A DNA stretch of 64,000 nt from Vigna angularis (GCF_016808095.1 NC_068973.1:28390077-28454076); one strand, 5' to 3'; counted from the stretch's first letter, positions 1 to 11,610 are shown. Translations and numbers: made by a program. Notes: generated from the letters alone by a model not told the origin.

Positions 1-3000
1 AATACAATAGTGTTTTAGCTATTATCTGTTTAACGCTGCATTGTCTTTTAATTGTAACTCACTTGATTAAAATTATAACTATATACCCTTGGTACCCTTG
101 ATCTGTTTATGTTTAATGGGTAGGGGCTTTTTGCGCTCTGATTTTATTTGTGGGCTTGTATGAAAATCAAATTCAATTCGTTAACCAAAATTGAAAGTTT
201 TAGTATAAAATAGATATAGTAATGTTTTATATAAAACAAACTGAAAATTGTCATTGAATGTGTACCGGTCACTGTTTACTTATTTATTTTTTAAAATATT
301 GTTTCTAAATCATATTTTTTTACTCTCCAGTCATTTTTTTTCTTTCTAAAATGTCAATATTTTCGAGTTAAGCAGACGTATTAAGAAGTATTTTGAAAAC
401 ATTTTTTTTCTATAATTCAGCACTATTAATATATTTTTTTTTGTCTGTAGTATTAAAATTCAATCGTGAAATTAAATTCTTCAACTATGGGTTTGTTCAA
501 ATCCATGGGCTTGGTTCTCATCATAAACAATTGATATTGCTTTTTCGTTTAAGTCATGTGGCCAATGAATTTCGAGACTTATAAGTTTGTAATTGATTTG
601 ATTTAATTTTATGATATTTGATTTTAAAATTTTAGCTGAATTTTGTATTCAAGAATTTTGTTGACCTTTAATTCAAAATTCATCTTTATATTTAGTGCAC
701 TTTGTTATTGTCTTCTTTGTTAGGCTATAACTTCTACTTTGACGATGTTCTGGAGTGTCTAGAAATAATTAACGAAAGTTTTGCACTTTTCATAAAGGGA
801 ACTTGAGCAATTAGCACTGTGACAGTGGTTCTTGCACTGTGTTGCATTTTGTTTGGCAAGAAGTTAGTTCAGGAATTGCTCGCGAGGTGAAGTGTCTGAT
901 GATAACGTTGTGTTGGTGTTACCTTTGGGATGTCACTAATGGATGGATAGTGCTTTGCTTCCAACGTTCTTTTAATCTTTCAAAGCGTTTCCTAGTACAC
1001 ATCCAAAGGTTTTTTCACCCTAAACATCTTCTAACCAAAGCGTAAGTTCTACAAACAAAAATTGATGGAAAAATATATGAAACTAAGAAACAAAAGGAGA
1101 ACGTATATTATATGTTCAAGACGTAAGTTATATTGAAATAATATTGCTATGGTAAATCATAAGTGACATTATCGAGATTTTGAATATAGATTTGCGGATA
1201 GGTGAGTCGTGACTTTAAGAACACTTGGAATGAAATTATTTGTAGTTTAAAGATAGAGATTCTAATGCAAAAGATTTTTTTTGACACTTAAGAATTTAGA
1301 ATTTATTTGAACATAATGAGTAACTATGAAGTGAGTAATTATGAAATGAGTACTCTTTGAGAAATAATAATTATATTTATATGATTAATATGGACCGTTG
1401 ACTTATATTTAATTGTTAATTTTTTTTATCTCTCTATTTTTAATGCAAATTTTACTATTTCTATATTTTTATTATACAAAATATTTCCACAAGATTTGAA
1501 CTATTACGAAAAAATGAGATAATTTTTTCATTGAACTTCAAACTCAATGAGGTTGAATGCAAGTTTTGTATTGAATAATTTCTGAACGTGGAAATATCTT
1601 TTCACTATTTTAGTTAACTCCTCTCAATCATGAAAATTTTCATCCCAATTTTCATGTTCTTCCAACCCAACACCTTCCTTTTTCAAGCCAATACCTCTCA
1701 AAATCTTGAAAATTTTCTTATATCATCACATTTCTTTTATGTTAACTTCAATTGTAATTAGTTTTTCTCTTACACATTTAAATCCAATAATTACACATTG
1801 TTTGAATCAATTAACACATTTGAGATATCGTTCAAGCTTACAACTCATGTTATGATTTTGTTCTTAAATAATATTTCATGTTAAATAATGAAATATTTAA
1901 ATTGTTTATTAATTTCAATTATTGTAATATAAAACTTGTAGGTGTATCAGAAAAAACACGTATAATAACTAAATTTTAAATGTATAAATTTCCTATGAAT
2001 TTACTTAACAGCCGAATTAAATGAACAATTGTTTTGCATAATTGTGAGGTAACAAAGTCTTACATCCTACGTCATCTTTTGAAATATAGTGCTCAATATT
2101 CCACTTTTGAATCTCATAAAAACTGAGGAAGAAACTGTGCTGTTTTGTGAAGAGAAGTGTTCCTTTAAATTGAATTAATGCTGTCGACATTTTTGCAAAT
2201 GTGATCTGCAAGAGACAGAGAATGACACAGGAAATTTGAATGGTGGAGGAAGGTTCATGGAAAATTCTTGATGGTTCAAATTCAAGGCATTTGAAGAAAG
2301 GTTGGTTTTATTTTTATGACAAAGCCAAATCTTCTCCTTGTTTACTAGATTGCTCATAATAACAAAAGATTGCTCTTTATTTCACTACCATATTTTATAA
2401 ACTTTTGGTTTCCTTATGAGAGACCTAGTCCCATAGGGGCGTTTGGGTAAATCTCATATGTTTAAAGATGTTTTTTTTAATTGATGTATATATAAAATGT
2501 TTCTTTTAATTTTAGAAGTTTTTTTAATATATTTTCTTAAAGAATTGAAGTATGGGGTTGGGAGTTTCATATTGAGTGAAAATGAGTGAGATACGTTATA
2601 TATAAAAGAAAAAGGTTAAATATTTTTTAAATAATAAAAATTTTTGTTTTACTTTTTTAAATAAATTATAAAGTATTTAATTCTTTTTATATTGTTTGTT
2701 AGAAAGAATGTTTTATATGATTTTAATAAAGTGTAATAACGAACTACTTTATAGATAAAATATTTTTTTATAATAATTTAAAGACGAAAAATATATTAAT
2801 ATGAGAAAAGAAATTTACAATTATTTATGATTTTAAATAAAAGATGACATTAAATAGCATTATCAAAATCTGCCGGATTATCTATGAACATTTTTTATAT
2901 GTTCACTTAAAGAATTCAGCAATTGATATGTGTTAAGTTATCTAAACATGAGTCTAAATTTTACATGAATACAAAAGAAAAAAAATAAATGCTTATAATA

Positions 3001-3161
3001 AATAAAATTTATAAATTCATTATTTTAAATTTTAAGTTAAAAGTAATGTTAACTTTTTATATGAATTGAACTTGTATTTCATTATGAAGAAAAATATCTA
3101 TTTGACTATAATATTTCAGGAAAGTAAAGTATAAATATAAAAAAATAAATGCTTGATAATA
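1..3161. other. AT-rich intergenic DNA, no gene seen
   Basis: I see no convincing coding exon, structural RNA or terminal-repeat element here. The open frames are short, of low complexity and without recognisable domains. The stretch is strongly AT-rich with long T and A runs, as expected for plant intergenic DNA. It ends at the 5-bp target duplication of the retroelement that begins at 3167. Confidence 0.6.
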
Positions 3162-3166
3162 TCTTG

Positions 3167-3630
3167 TGTACTAGTAGGGACCGGACGCTATATAGGACGG
3201 ACGTCCACGTCATTGGACCATTAAACGGACTGGACGCCCACATCACCATATGGGACCCAGGAAACTATCCTTCTACTTATTGTCAAGAAGGGTTGGGCAC
3301 GGTAGGCCAGACGCCCGTGCGCCCACAATCATGCAACCTTACCGCTGGACACTCAGGGGAAAAGCAACTCACAAGAAGCCGGCCGGCTAGGCCGCGGACC
3401 AGTGAGTTATCCCTTTAAGGGCTGGCCGATCATGAGGCTAAGTCCCACGAGACCGGCCGTTCGCATTACTAATCAACTTAGCTTAAGGTAAGTAGTGGTT
3501 AAAAGCTATTGGGCTGAATTGGGCCGTGATTAACTTTTCACTAATCTCAAGCCCATAGCGAAAACTATAAATACAGATCCAGGATGAGTGGTAGATAGGT
3601 TGCATTTACTGCACATTTATTACTGTTCGA
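3167..3630 (+). repeat. 5' LTR, 3'-truncated
   Basis: It matches 8122-8585 collinearly with no net indel (constant offset 4955) and then stops; the remaining 172 bp of the LTR, probably most of R and U5, are missing. It retains a TATA box (TATAAATA, 3566-3573), also present at the matching place in the 3' LTR. The break at 3630/3631 joins LTR sequence directly to integrase codons. Confidence 0.9.
3566..3573 (+). promoter_or_regulatory. LTR TATA box
   Basis: TATAAATA lies in the U3 part of the truncated 5' LTR and is preserved at 8521-8528 in the 3' LTR. A start site about 30 bp downstream, near 3600, would place R just before the deletion junction. The assignment rests on motif and position only. 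Confidence 0.6.
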
Positions 3631-3631
3631 A

Positions 3632-4618
3632 TTGGCAGGGTACTATTGGCCGACCATGGAAGTTGATCCGAAGACGTTCGTCCAAAGATGCCTCAGCTGC
3701 CAAGCGCACGCCAATAACACTCATCTACACCCTCACCCTTTGCATACGATCGTGTCGCCATGGCCGTTTGCCCAATGGGGAATGGACATCGTAGGGTCGT
3801 TCCCCATAGGCCGGACCCAGAAGAAGTTCCTCCTGGTAGCGGTGGACTACTTCACTAAGTGGGTGGAGGTCGAACCCCTCGCAACCATAACGGCCGCCCA
3901 GGTCCAGAAATTCTGTTGGAAACTGGTATGTCGCTTCAGCCTCCCACAAACTGTCATCACGGATAACGGCCGACAGTTCATCGATAAAAAGTTGGCCGAG
4001 TTCTTTAAGGGGTTGGGGATTAAACACGTCACCAGCTATGTAGAACACCCCCAGACGAACGGTCAGGTAGAAGCAATGAACAAGACTATAGTCGTCGAGC
4101 TGAAACAGCGATTGTGAGAAAGAAAGGGGGCGTGGGTCGACGAGCTACCCGAAGTCCTGTGGGCTTATCGATGCACGCCTCACGGGACAACCGGGGAGAC
4201 TCCCTTTAACTTGACGTATGGCACTGATGCCATGTTGCCGGTTGAACTGGGGGAGCCATCGCTGCGGCGGCAGATCGAAGACCTATAGCTGAATGGTCAG
4301 GAGCTAAGGATTGAGCTGGATTCTCTGGACGAGCACCGAGACTGGGCGGCCTTAAGAGCCGAAGCATGCAAACGCATGGTTGAAAGAAAATACAACTCTA
4401 AGGTGCGGCCTAGGAGCTTTCAGGAAGGCGACTTGGTATGGAGAAAGGCTGGAGAAGCTCACCGGGTGGCCATGCACGGCAAGCTGGCAGCAAAATGGGA
4501 GGGACCTTTCCGGGTGATCGAAGCACTCGGGAATGAAGCGTATAGACTACAAAACGCGGACGGACGGCCTATTCCAAACACTTGGAACGCTACGCACTTG
4601 AAATTTTATTTCAGTTGA
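3632..4618 (+). pseudogene. Ty3/gypsy integrase with two in-frame stops
   Basis: One reading frame runs through the whole interval. It begins inside the zinc-finger region (Cys pair CLSC), continues through the catalytic core with the three acidic residues in GMDIVG, TDNGRQF and QVEAMN, and ends in a C-terminal domain with EGDLVWRK and KWEGPFRV, stopping at 4616-4618. The integrase joins retroelement cDNA to host DNA. The frame is broken by TGA at 4115-4117 and TAG at 4286-4288. The start of integrase and all upstream pol domains are deleted, so no functional protein is expected. There is no chromodomain at the C terminus, in line with the Tat lineage. Frame continuity across both stops was checked by arithmetic from 3632. 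Confidence 0.9.
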
Positions 4619-4706
4619 ATTATGCTGTTGTATTTTCATCTTTCAAACTATTAATTCAATGACAGGACGTCCGTTTTCTCCCAAGATTAAATCTCAAGTA
4701 AAAGGA

Positions 4707-5300
4707 AAGTCCAAGTTGATGAACGGAGAGTTCCCTAGGAACCACTGTCAACTTGGCCGGACGGTGAACGGAGAGTTCTTTCTGAAGAACCACTGTCGTC
4801 CACGCCTTAAAAGTCCAAGTTGATGAACGGAGAGTTCCCCAAGGAACCACTGTCAACTTGGCCGGACGGTGAACGAAGAGTTCTTTCCGAAGAACCACTG
4901 CCGTCCGCGCCTCAAAAGTCCAAGTTGATGAACGGAGAGTTCCCAGGGAACCATTGTCAACTTGGTCGGACGGTGAACGGAGAGTTCTTTCCAAAGAACC
5001 ACTGCCGTCTACGCCTCAAAAGTCCAAGTTGATGAACGGAGAGTTCCCTAGGGAACCACTGTCAACTTGGCCGGATGGTGAACGGAGAGTTCTTTCCGAA
5101 GAACCACTGCCGTCCGCGCCTCAAACTTCCAAGTTGATGATCGGAGAGTTCCCTCGAGAACCATTGTCAACCTGGGCGGGCGGTTAACAAAGGATTCTTT
5201 CCGAAGAGTCACGGCCATTTGCACCTTAAGAGTCCAAGTCGATGAACATGGAATTCCCCCCGGGAACAACGGTCGGCTTGGACGGACGACAAACGAAAAA
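4707..5300 (+). repeat. 104-105 bp tandem array of hairpin units
   Basis: Unit starts fall at 4707, 4811, 4916, 5020, 5125 and 5230, giving five full copies and a decaying sixth. Each unit is itself two related half-units, both containing GAACGGAGAGTTC-like sequence. Each half carries a small inverted repeat: one centres on GTTCCCTAGGGAAC (a perfect palindrome at 5043-5056), the other on GTTCTT-TCCG-AAGAAC (6-bp stem, 4-base loop). The array begins about 90 bp after the pol stop, in the retroelement's 3' untranslated region. Variable tandem repeats in this region are known from Tat/Ogre elements and can seed satellite DNA. No protein is proposed, although open frames run through it. Confidence 0.9.
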
Positions 5301-5546
5301 ATCCTTCCGAAAAAAGTTTAAAGTTTACCCCGGACAACCAATAGGCCAAACAAGAAATACAAATATGTACATCGAGGAAACTTAAAAGAAGCTAAAAAAA
5401 TGAAGTTGTGCATTGATCAGCAAAGGCACCAAAACGTGCCAGCATTTACAAAAGGACGACCTGGCCAACATCTCGATAACCCAAGATGTTGGGCAGGCGG
5501 CCACAAGAATACACATTGCAAAAAATCAAAGTATAAAAGAAAAATT

Positions 5547-7664
5547 CTAGTTATCCCTAACGCCCTCTTCTTCTTCAGCTTCAGCCTCCCCGGCCTCGAC
5601 GGCTCCCGCGGCTCCCGAGGGCCCCTCGACCCTCGGTTCCTCGTCGTCAACGGTGTTGAGATCCACAAGGACGCCATCGAAAACCTCCTTCTCAATGTCA
5701 AAACCCAAGGCGAACAGCTCCTGTATACCAGCCAGAAGGGACACCTACTGGAGGGCTTTATTAAAACCCTCCTCATGATCGAAGACGATGGTCGCCTCGA
5801 GCTCGGCAATCTTCTCGCTGGCTTTGGTCAGATCATTGGTCAAAGCCCAGTTCACCTTGAGGAGCCCGACCTCAGAGCTCTATTGGCGAGAAACCTTGAT
5901 CTTCAATTGAATACACTCCTCCAGTAGCCATTCGTGATCGCCCCGGGCGATTGCCAGACGATCATTGGCTTCGGCAGTCTCCTTCTTCGACTTCTTGAGA
6001 TCGGCTTCCAGCTGCTCGATCTTTTTGTCGTACTCGTCCTGATTCAGGAGCAACTGCTCCATTGCTGATTGGAGGGAGGACGAGTTCTTCTTCTCAACCA
6101 ATAGCTCGGCACACACCTCCTCCACCCCCGGACGGTCGGTGAACTCCATCAGATACCACGCCAGGGAGGCCACCCGAGTTGACATCTTCAGCATGGCGTT
6201 AGTCAATTCCAGCTTAGAAAGAGGTTCAATGAGCGCCCGTTGGGAGGAGCTCATGTGGAACTTCGTCCGGTCGCTCATGCTGAACGCCGGACTGAGTATA
6301 CCGCCCGGTAGTGGCATCGAGGGGACCCTCTCCTTGTCTTTCTCCTTCTCTTTGCCCTTGCAGGCTTTCTTCGACGCCGAACGCGACGACGAACCTTCCT
6401 TGTCCTTGCGACCCTCGACCACAGGATCCTTCCTCTTACGCACCAAAAGGGCGACACAGGCAGTGGCCGCCTCAAATGACGGATCCACATGAACGGCAGC
6501 AAGACCAGAGAGGGGATCCGGACCAGATGCCCGGCCCCTAGGTACAGTACCCCCGACATTTTCAACTTGGGAGATTTGTTGCACCTGCGTGATGCTCACC
6601 GAGGACAGGCGGCCACCCGATGACGATCGTCTCGAAGGCGGAGGACAAGGTGCGTTCGGCGCGACCTTTGGCCGGGCCAAGGATGAGCTGGCTCCACCTC
6701 GCTTCCTGGAGGCCATGTAGTTGGATTGACGGGGTGCAGGAGTCATCATAAGATCTGAAAGAAACAAACCAATTCAGAAACGTTAAGATCAGTATACTGG
6801 ATACAAACAAACCCAATATAATAATACCATACCGAACGCCTTTTGTCCACAATCCTCAAGACTAAGGCATTCGACCAAGTGACGGGCGGAAATCCGGCGG
6901 GGGAGGGCATTGATGGTACGCACGACCTCTAAATCAGCCGGACTCAACGCTCCCACAAGGAACGCCTTTCTTTTCCGGGGCTCCCTCGTCTAGTAAAAAG
7001 GGAACAATGGGTTCCCCTCGCCATTGTGAAATTCGTGGCGGCCGGCGGCGTCAATGATGACTTTGAAATAGTGGTGCTTGAAATTTTTGAATGAATCCGA
7101 GAAGGGGCGGAAGAGTGTCCTCTCCCGAACTGAAGTGAAGGACACCCAACCGCCGCTGGGAGACGGACGAAGTTCAAAATAGTGAAAGAAGACAGGAATC
7201 GTTGGAGTGACGCCCACGGCCAAGCACATAGCGAAGAACGCTTTCACGGCCGCCCAAGAATTAGGATGCAGCTGCGCTGGAGCCACGTTAGCCTCCTGGA
7301 GGACGGCCATTTGAAACTTTGTAAAGGGCACCCGGACGAAAAGATGAGTGAAGAAGTTGACGTACATGTAGAAGAAGTCGTACGGGCTCGACCTCTTCCC
7401 GTAGTAGACCCTTTCGTTCCTCACACTAACCCCCGTCTGGATCAGTCTTGAGTCCTCTACATCCCGGACAATATGAGTACGACTGACCCTCCACTCCAAA
7501 TCCTTGAGGGAGCCGTACGCTGAAGCATATAAGCTGGGGACGTAGGGAGCCCAGTCAGACACCACTATTCCATGACCGTCCGGCTCGAAGGGAGAACCAT
7601 CTACACGGACACCACCCTGGAGTAAGAAGATAGGCACGCCGTGGAATCTCCGATCGCCTGCCAT
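5547..7664 (-). pseudogene. Antisense ORF of Tat element (gypsy-type transposon domain + coiled coil), broken
   Basis: A two-exon gene runs opposite to the retroelement. Exon 1 (about 7664 to 6833; an ATG at 7664 is my preferred start, although the frame opens to 8054) encodes the plant 'putative gypsy type transposon' domain, including the stretch FTKFQMAVL. Exon 2 (6754 to 5547) encodes a basic, Ser/Lys-rich region, a coiled coil (EQLEADLKKSKKETAEAND) and an acidic tail with a Glu run. The intron 6832-6755 (78 bp) has donor G|GTATGG and acceptor TTTCTTTCAG, and joining keeps the frame. Three in-frame TAG stops break it: 6990-6992 (after FPFY, where family members usually have Trp), 5880-5882 and 5745-5747. 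The function of these antisense proteins is unknown. Confidence is high for the structure and lower for the exact start. Confidence 0.8.
6755..6832 (-). other. Intron in the antisense retroelement gene
   Basis: Donor G|GTATGG and pyrimidine-rich acceptor TTTGTTTCTTTCAG delimit 78 bp. Removing it joins ...KAF to DLMMTP in one frame through a split Asp codon. An intron on this strand shows that the sequence evolved as an antisense transcript; it would not be spliced from the sense retroelement RNA. Confidence 0.8.
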
Positions 7665-7890
7665 GTCCGGCGCCTCCGGATACGGCCCCGAAGACCCGAC
7701 AGCCTCATCCAGAAAACGAGAGGAAACTGAACTTGGAGAATTGCCGCCACTCCTTGCCGACCCCCCGGACTCCGCCCGACGACTCAGAACCAGATTCAAT
7801 ATGGACAACGACCATTTATTACCTGAGGGAAAAAGAATTTCAAATCTTGAATGAAACAGAGAAAAGTGAAAATGACAGCGCTCCCATCCA

Positions 7891-7900
7891 CTATTTATAG
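7891..7900 (-). promoter_or_regulatory. TATA box of the antisense gene
   Basis: On the minus strand the sequence reads CTATAAATAG, about 225 bp upstream of the preferred ATG at 7664 and about 220 bp inside the element from the 3' LTR. A transcript start near 7865 would give a leader of roughly 200 bases. It is the best TATA match on that strand upstream of the antisense gene. Inferred from motif and position only. Confidence 0.55.
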
Positions 7901-8121
7901 AAAAAATTTTGTAACCGTTGAACGCATCCGCGCCGTCCAAAGCCAACACGACCAACGCTCCAGATTTGAAGCCGTTTCCCCTTCCGCCATTGCGGATGCG
8001 ACACGTGTTTCCCGCCAAAAGTCCAAATCCAAAAGCCCACGAGATCTGGCCCAATTACGGACCGCTAGCCCCCGCCATGCCGCACTCAAAGTCCTACGTG
8101 CACTAGGGCTTGGGGGGCTTG

Positions 8122-8757
8122 TGTACCAGTAGGGACCGGACACCATACAGGACGGACGTCCACGTCATTGGACCACCAAACGGACCGGACGCCCACGTCA
8201 CCATATGGGACCCAGGAAACTACCCTTCTACTTACTATCAGGAAGGGTTGGGCACGGTAGGCCGGACGCCCGTGCGCCCACAATCATGCAACCTTACCGC
8301 TGGACACTTAGGGGAAAAGCAACTCACGAGAAGCCGGCCGGCCAGGCCACGGACCAGTCAGTTATCCCTATAAGGGCTGGCCGATCATGAGGCTAAGTCC
8401 CACGAGACCGGCCGGTCGCGTTACTAATCAACTTAGCTTAAGGTAAGTAGTGGTTAAAAGCTATTGGGCTGAATTGGACCGTGATTAACTTTTCACTAAT
8501 CCCAAGCCCACAGCGAAAACTATAAATACAGATCCAGGGTGAGTGGTAGATAGGTTGCATTTACTGCACATTTATTACTGTTCGATAGAAAAACGCCATT
8601 GTTCTCAATTGACTTTGGCATCGAAGAATCTTTCGCAGGTCTCCCACCCGCAGACTGAGGAGGAAATTGAGGAGTAAGTATGAAGGACCGGAAGCACGAA
8701 ACACAAGCAGAGGAGGACGTGAAGACATTGGACAACAAACCCTTCACATCCGAAACA
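8122..8757 (+). repeat. 3' LTR, full length (636 bp)
   Basis: It starts TGTACC and ends AACA, directly followed by target duplication TCTTG. A TATA box lies at 8521-8528. The region from 8586 on has no partner in the truncated 5' LTR and so supplies the sequence deleted there. The G-rich run just upstream (8111-8121) is the likely plus-strand priming tract. Confidence 0.88.
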
Positions 8758-8762
8758 TCTTG

Positions 8763-11610
8763 TACTTAAAGTGATTATTAATCTGGATTGATTTATTTTA
8801 TTTCGAATTAAATGTTAATGTATTTTTTGAGATAAAATTAAAGATTATGTATTTTGGAAATACTAATATTTGACATTCTGAGCGCATTCTTATATATTAC
8901 ACAGGGGATATTTATTTTCTTCATATTATTAAAATATGAAAGGATCCATCAATGCTAATAAGACTGATATTGTTCTGCATGATTCTTAGACCATCCTGCT
9001 TTTCTCTTTCTTCTCATATTCCTAACAATTTCTTGTTATAGCCCAAAATTTCCATACAAACTTAAAAGCAAATGCATTTTTTTTTAAGAAATATGATAAG
9101 TTAATAACTTCTTTTTAATAATTTTTTAATAATAAATTAGGTGTTACTATTTTATTGATTAATATATTTAAAACGGATTAATTAGAAGACTGTTTGTAAA
9201 AAAAGTTGTTAAGAAACATTTTCCATTTTTTAATTGAGTTTCATTCATTCCTCTTTTTATTATTTTTTTTTTCTGAGGCTAGTACGAGTCAAGTCCTCAG
9301 ATTGACTTAGGAACAAACAAAGACATAATCGCTTCACTGTTTTAATTTTCTTTACTTTCCACGTAACTATCAACGCCTGCATATACGTAAGGTGAGTTCG
9401 GTGGCATAAATATTTTAAAAAGATATATCTATAATTATTTTTTAAAATATAGATATTATTATGATCTTGTACTGTTTATTGTGGTATTTTTCCATTATTG
9501 AACTTTATACATGTTTTATTAATTATGTAATATTTAAAAACTAAATCGGAGGTGCTTGAAATTTGAATTCATAACATTTTAATTTCGATGTCATCAGATG
9601 TAGCTACATTGTGAAGTGAAAATAAATATGCTAAAAGAATATTTAATTACTTTAGTTTGAAAATAATTTTGAGAGACTCAATTAATGAAAAATTTCAAAA
9701 CAAATATACTGAAATAAAAAACATTAAGAGGTTATTCTAGATCCTTATTGTGTCAATAGTCATATTTAATATTACATAATATTTTACGTTTACTTTTTTT
9801 TTTCTAGTAATGTATTATAAGCAACCTTGTCAGATGAAGTTGCTTGGTCTAATAATCTCATACGCAAAACCAATATGCATATGCATTTGTGTTTAATAAG
9901 GTTGTGCTTGGCTAGACTATAAGATAAATTCATAAACTCTAAGTCTTTATTGTAAAGAGTTTAATTCTATTTGTTTGAGATTAAATGTAAATACTAAATT
10001 AGTTTTTGTGTAAAATTGTGTTGTTAATGTATGTACTTTTTTTTCAATTCAAATTAATATTTAATTTACATGTTTAATGTGAATTTTTATTATGTTTGAT
10101 TTGTGATAGTTAATGTGTTAGAAAATATTTTTAGAATCTAGACTTAAAATTAAATATCTAATAGATACTTTTATTTATGAATAAAACTTTGTTCATTATT
10201 AATGTATGATTTCAGTTCTTGAGGATTTAAGGATTTGATGAGTAATCATAGACTCAAAGACTTTAAAAATATGATTTATAGACTTTAAGAATATTATTTG
10301 AGTATGTTGATGAATTAATTTTAATTATGAAATTGAGATGTTTGTAAATGTGTATGAAATGAATATACTTTAGTTTTAATAATTGTAAATAATTTGTATT
10401 AAATTTCTTGTTTAACACCAACTATTTGGTAAAAGAACAAATAATTCTCTTTGTGAATTTTGTGGTCTAATTGAGTTATTGACTGGAAGAGTGGTTGACT
10501 GTTATACAAAATCTTTAAAAAGAACTATATTTATTAGTTATAAAATTTAAGAAAAAGATTTATAAATAAAGAGAAGACAAAAATTTAGGCCAGGAGAAAA
10601 TTGAATTGAATTATTCAAGGGATTATCAATTGTAAATCAAAGTCTTTCTTCAACTTTGTCTATATCTTAAATTTAACTTTTTTTATTCATCAATTTTAAT
10701 TTTTAATTTTATCAAAATCTTCCATTTGATACATTACATACAAAATTGAAACAAATTAAAACATACTGATTTGATCATAATTTTTCAATTTTTGATATTA
10801 CCAACAATTTTAGTGGAGAATTGAGTCTCTCTAGCAAACAAATTTAATAGAGAATTCAGTCTGTCTCTTTATTGACTATGTTCACCGACTCAGCATTGTT
10901 CTGCATGATTCTAAGACCATTCTGCTTTTCCTCTTTGACCTCACATTTCTAACAATCTGTTGTTGTAGTGTACCATGGTTTACGCAACGTCAGAGAATCT
11001 GCCAAAATTTCCACCGAACCTTAAAGCAAATGCATTTTTTTAGTATCATATTCACTTTCCTTCTCTTTCCTCTTTTCACCTTTTCCTTTATGTTCCAGAG
11101 CTTCGTAGAGTCAATTCCTCAATTTGACTTACCAACAACATAAACACTTGAGTGTTTCAATTTTCTTGTAATGTTCTTTTTTTTGGTTAAATTGGTCATT
11201 TCATTATAATATATCATACTTTCTTTTCCAAATTCCTACCACTTTTTTTTTAATATGTGCCAATTACTGATAGAAATATTCATACTAATAAGAAAAATTA
11301 AGTATCAATTAGCTTCTTTTTATATTAAGAATTGCTGATATTTGACAGAGTGACTTTCGTGTAGATTTTTGCTGCTTATAATATGACTTGCACGGCACAT
11401 ATTTCAACTCCGAAATGAATTACCATGTATCATATTTAAAATAAATTAAAAAAGCTGTCGGTTTCTAATTGAAATATTTTAACCATGTTGTCTTTTCAAT
11501 TACTCCCATTTAAAACTACAAAATTACCTTATAAAAACTGATATCCCTAATATTTTTCAATAAACTTCTCCTAAAGAGTGTATTATAAAAGATTATATTA
11601 AAATATATAT
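8763..11610. other. Intergenic DNA with a dispersed direct duplication
   Basis: No gene is seen. Two segments, about 8970-9360 and about 10890-11170, are related in the same orientation. Both contain a 'ttgttctgcatgattct' block, then 'ccaaaatttcca', then 'aaagcaaatgcattttttt', then a 'tcaagtcctcag/tcaattcctcaa' block. The first copy carries about 150 bp of extra AT-rich sequence. No terminal repeats or coding sequence were found in the 1.5 kb between them. Confidence 0.6.

Larger units (their letters stand above)
3167..8757 (+). mobile_element. Tat-lineage Ty3/gypsy LTR retrotransposon, internally deleted
   Basis: This is a 5.6-kb element bounded by TG...CA ends and flanked by the exact 5-bp target duplication TCTTG (3162-3166 and 8758-8762). 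In order it holds a truncated 5' LTR, an integrase fragment, a 104-105 bp tandem array, an antisense gene with one intron, a G-rich polypurine-like tract (about 8105-8121) and a 636-bp 3' LTR. An antisense ORF between pol and the 3' LTR, plus tandem repeats after pol, is a known trait of Retand/Tat-type elements. Primer-binding site, gag, protease, reverse transcriptase and RNase H are all absent: the sequence passes directly from 5' LTR position 464 into integrase at 3631. By hand I count about 25 differences over 464 shared LTR bases, about 22 of them transitions, which suggests insertion a few million years ago followed by methylation-driven decay. Confidence 0.9.

Noticed and set aside
393..1045. 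Two open frames of 63 and 68 codons
   Set aside because: Low-complexity composition, no domain, no splice context and no codon bias; typical of chance frames in AT-rich DNA.
4656..5269. Repeated open frames on both strands of the tandem array
   Set aside because: They arise from the 104-105 bp repeats; the period is not a multiple of three in every unit and the peptides only mirror the DNA repeat.
6139..6565. Plus- and minus-strand frames overlapping the antisense retroelement gene
   Set aside because: They are shadows of the coiled-coil frame, without recognisable domains.
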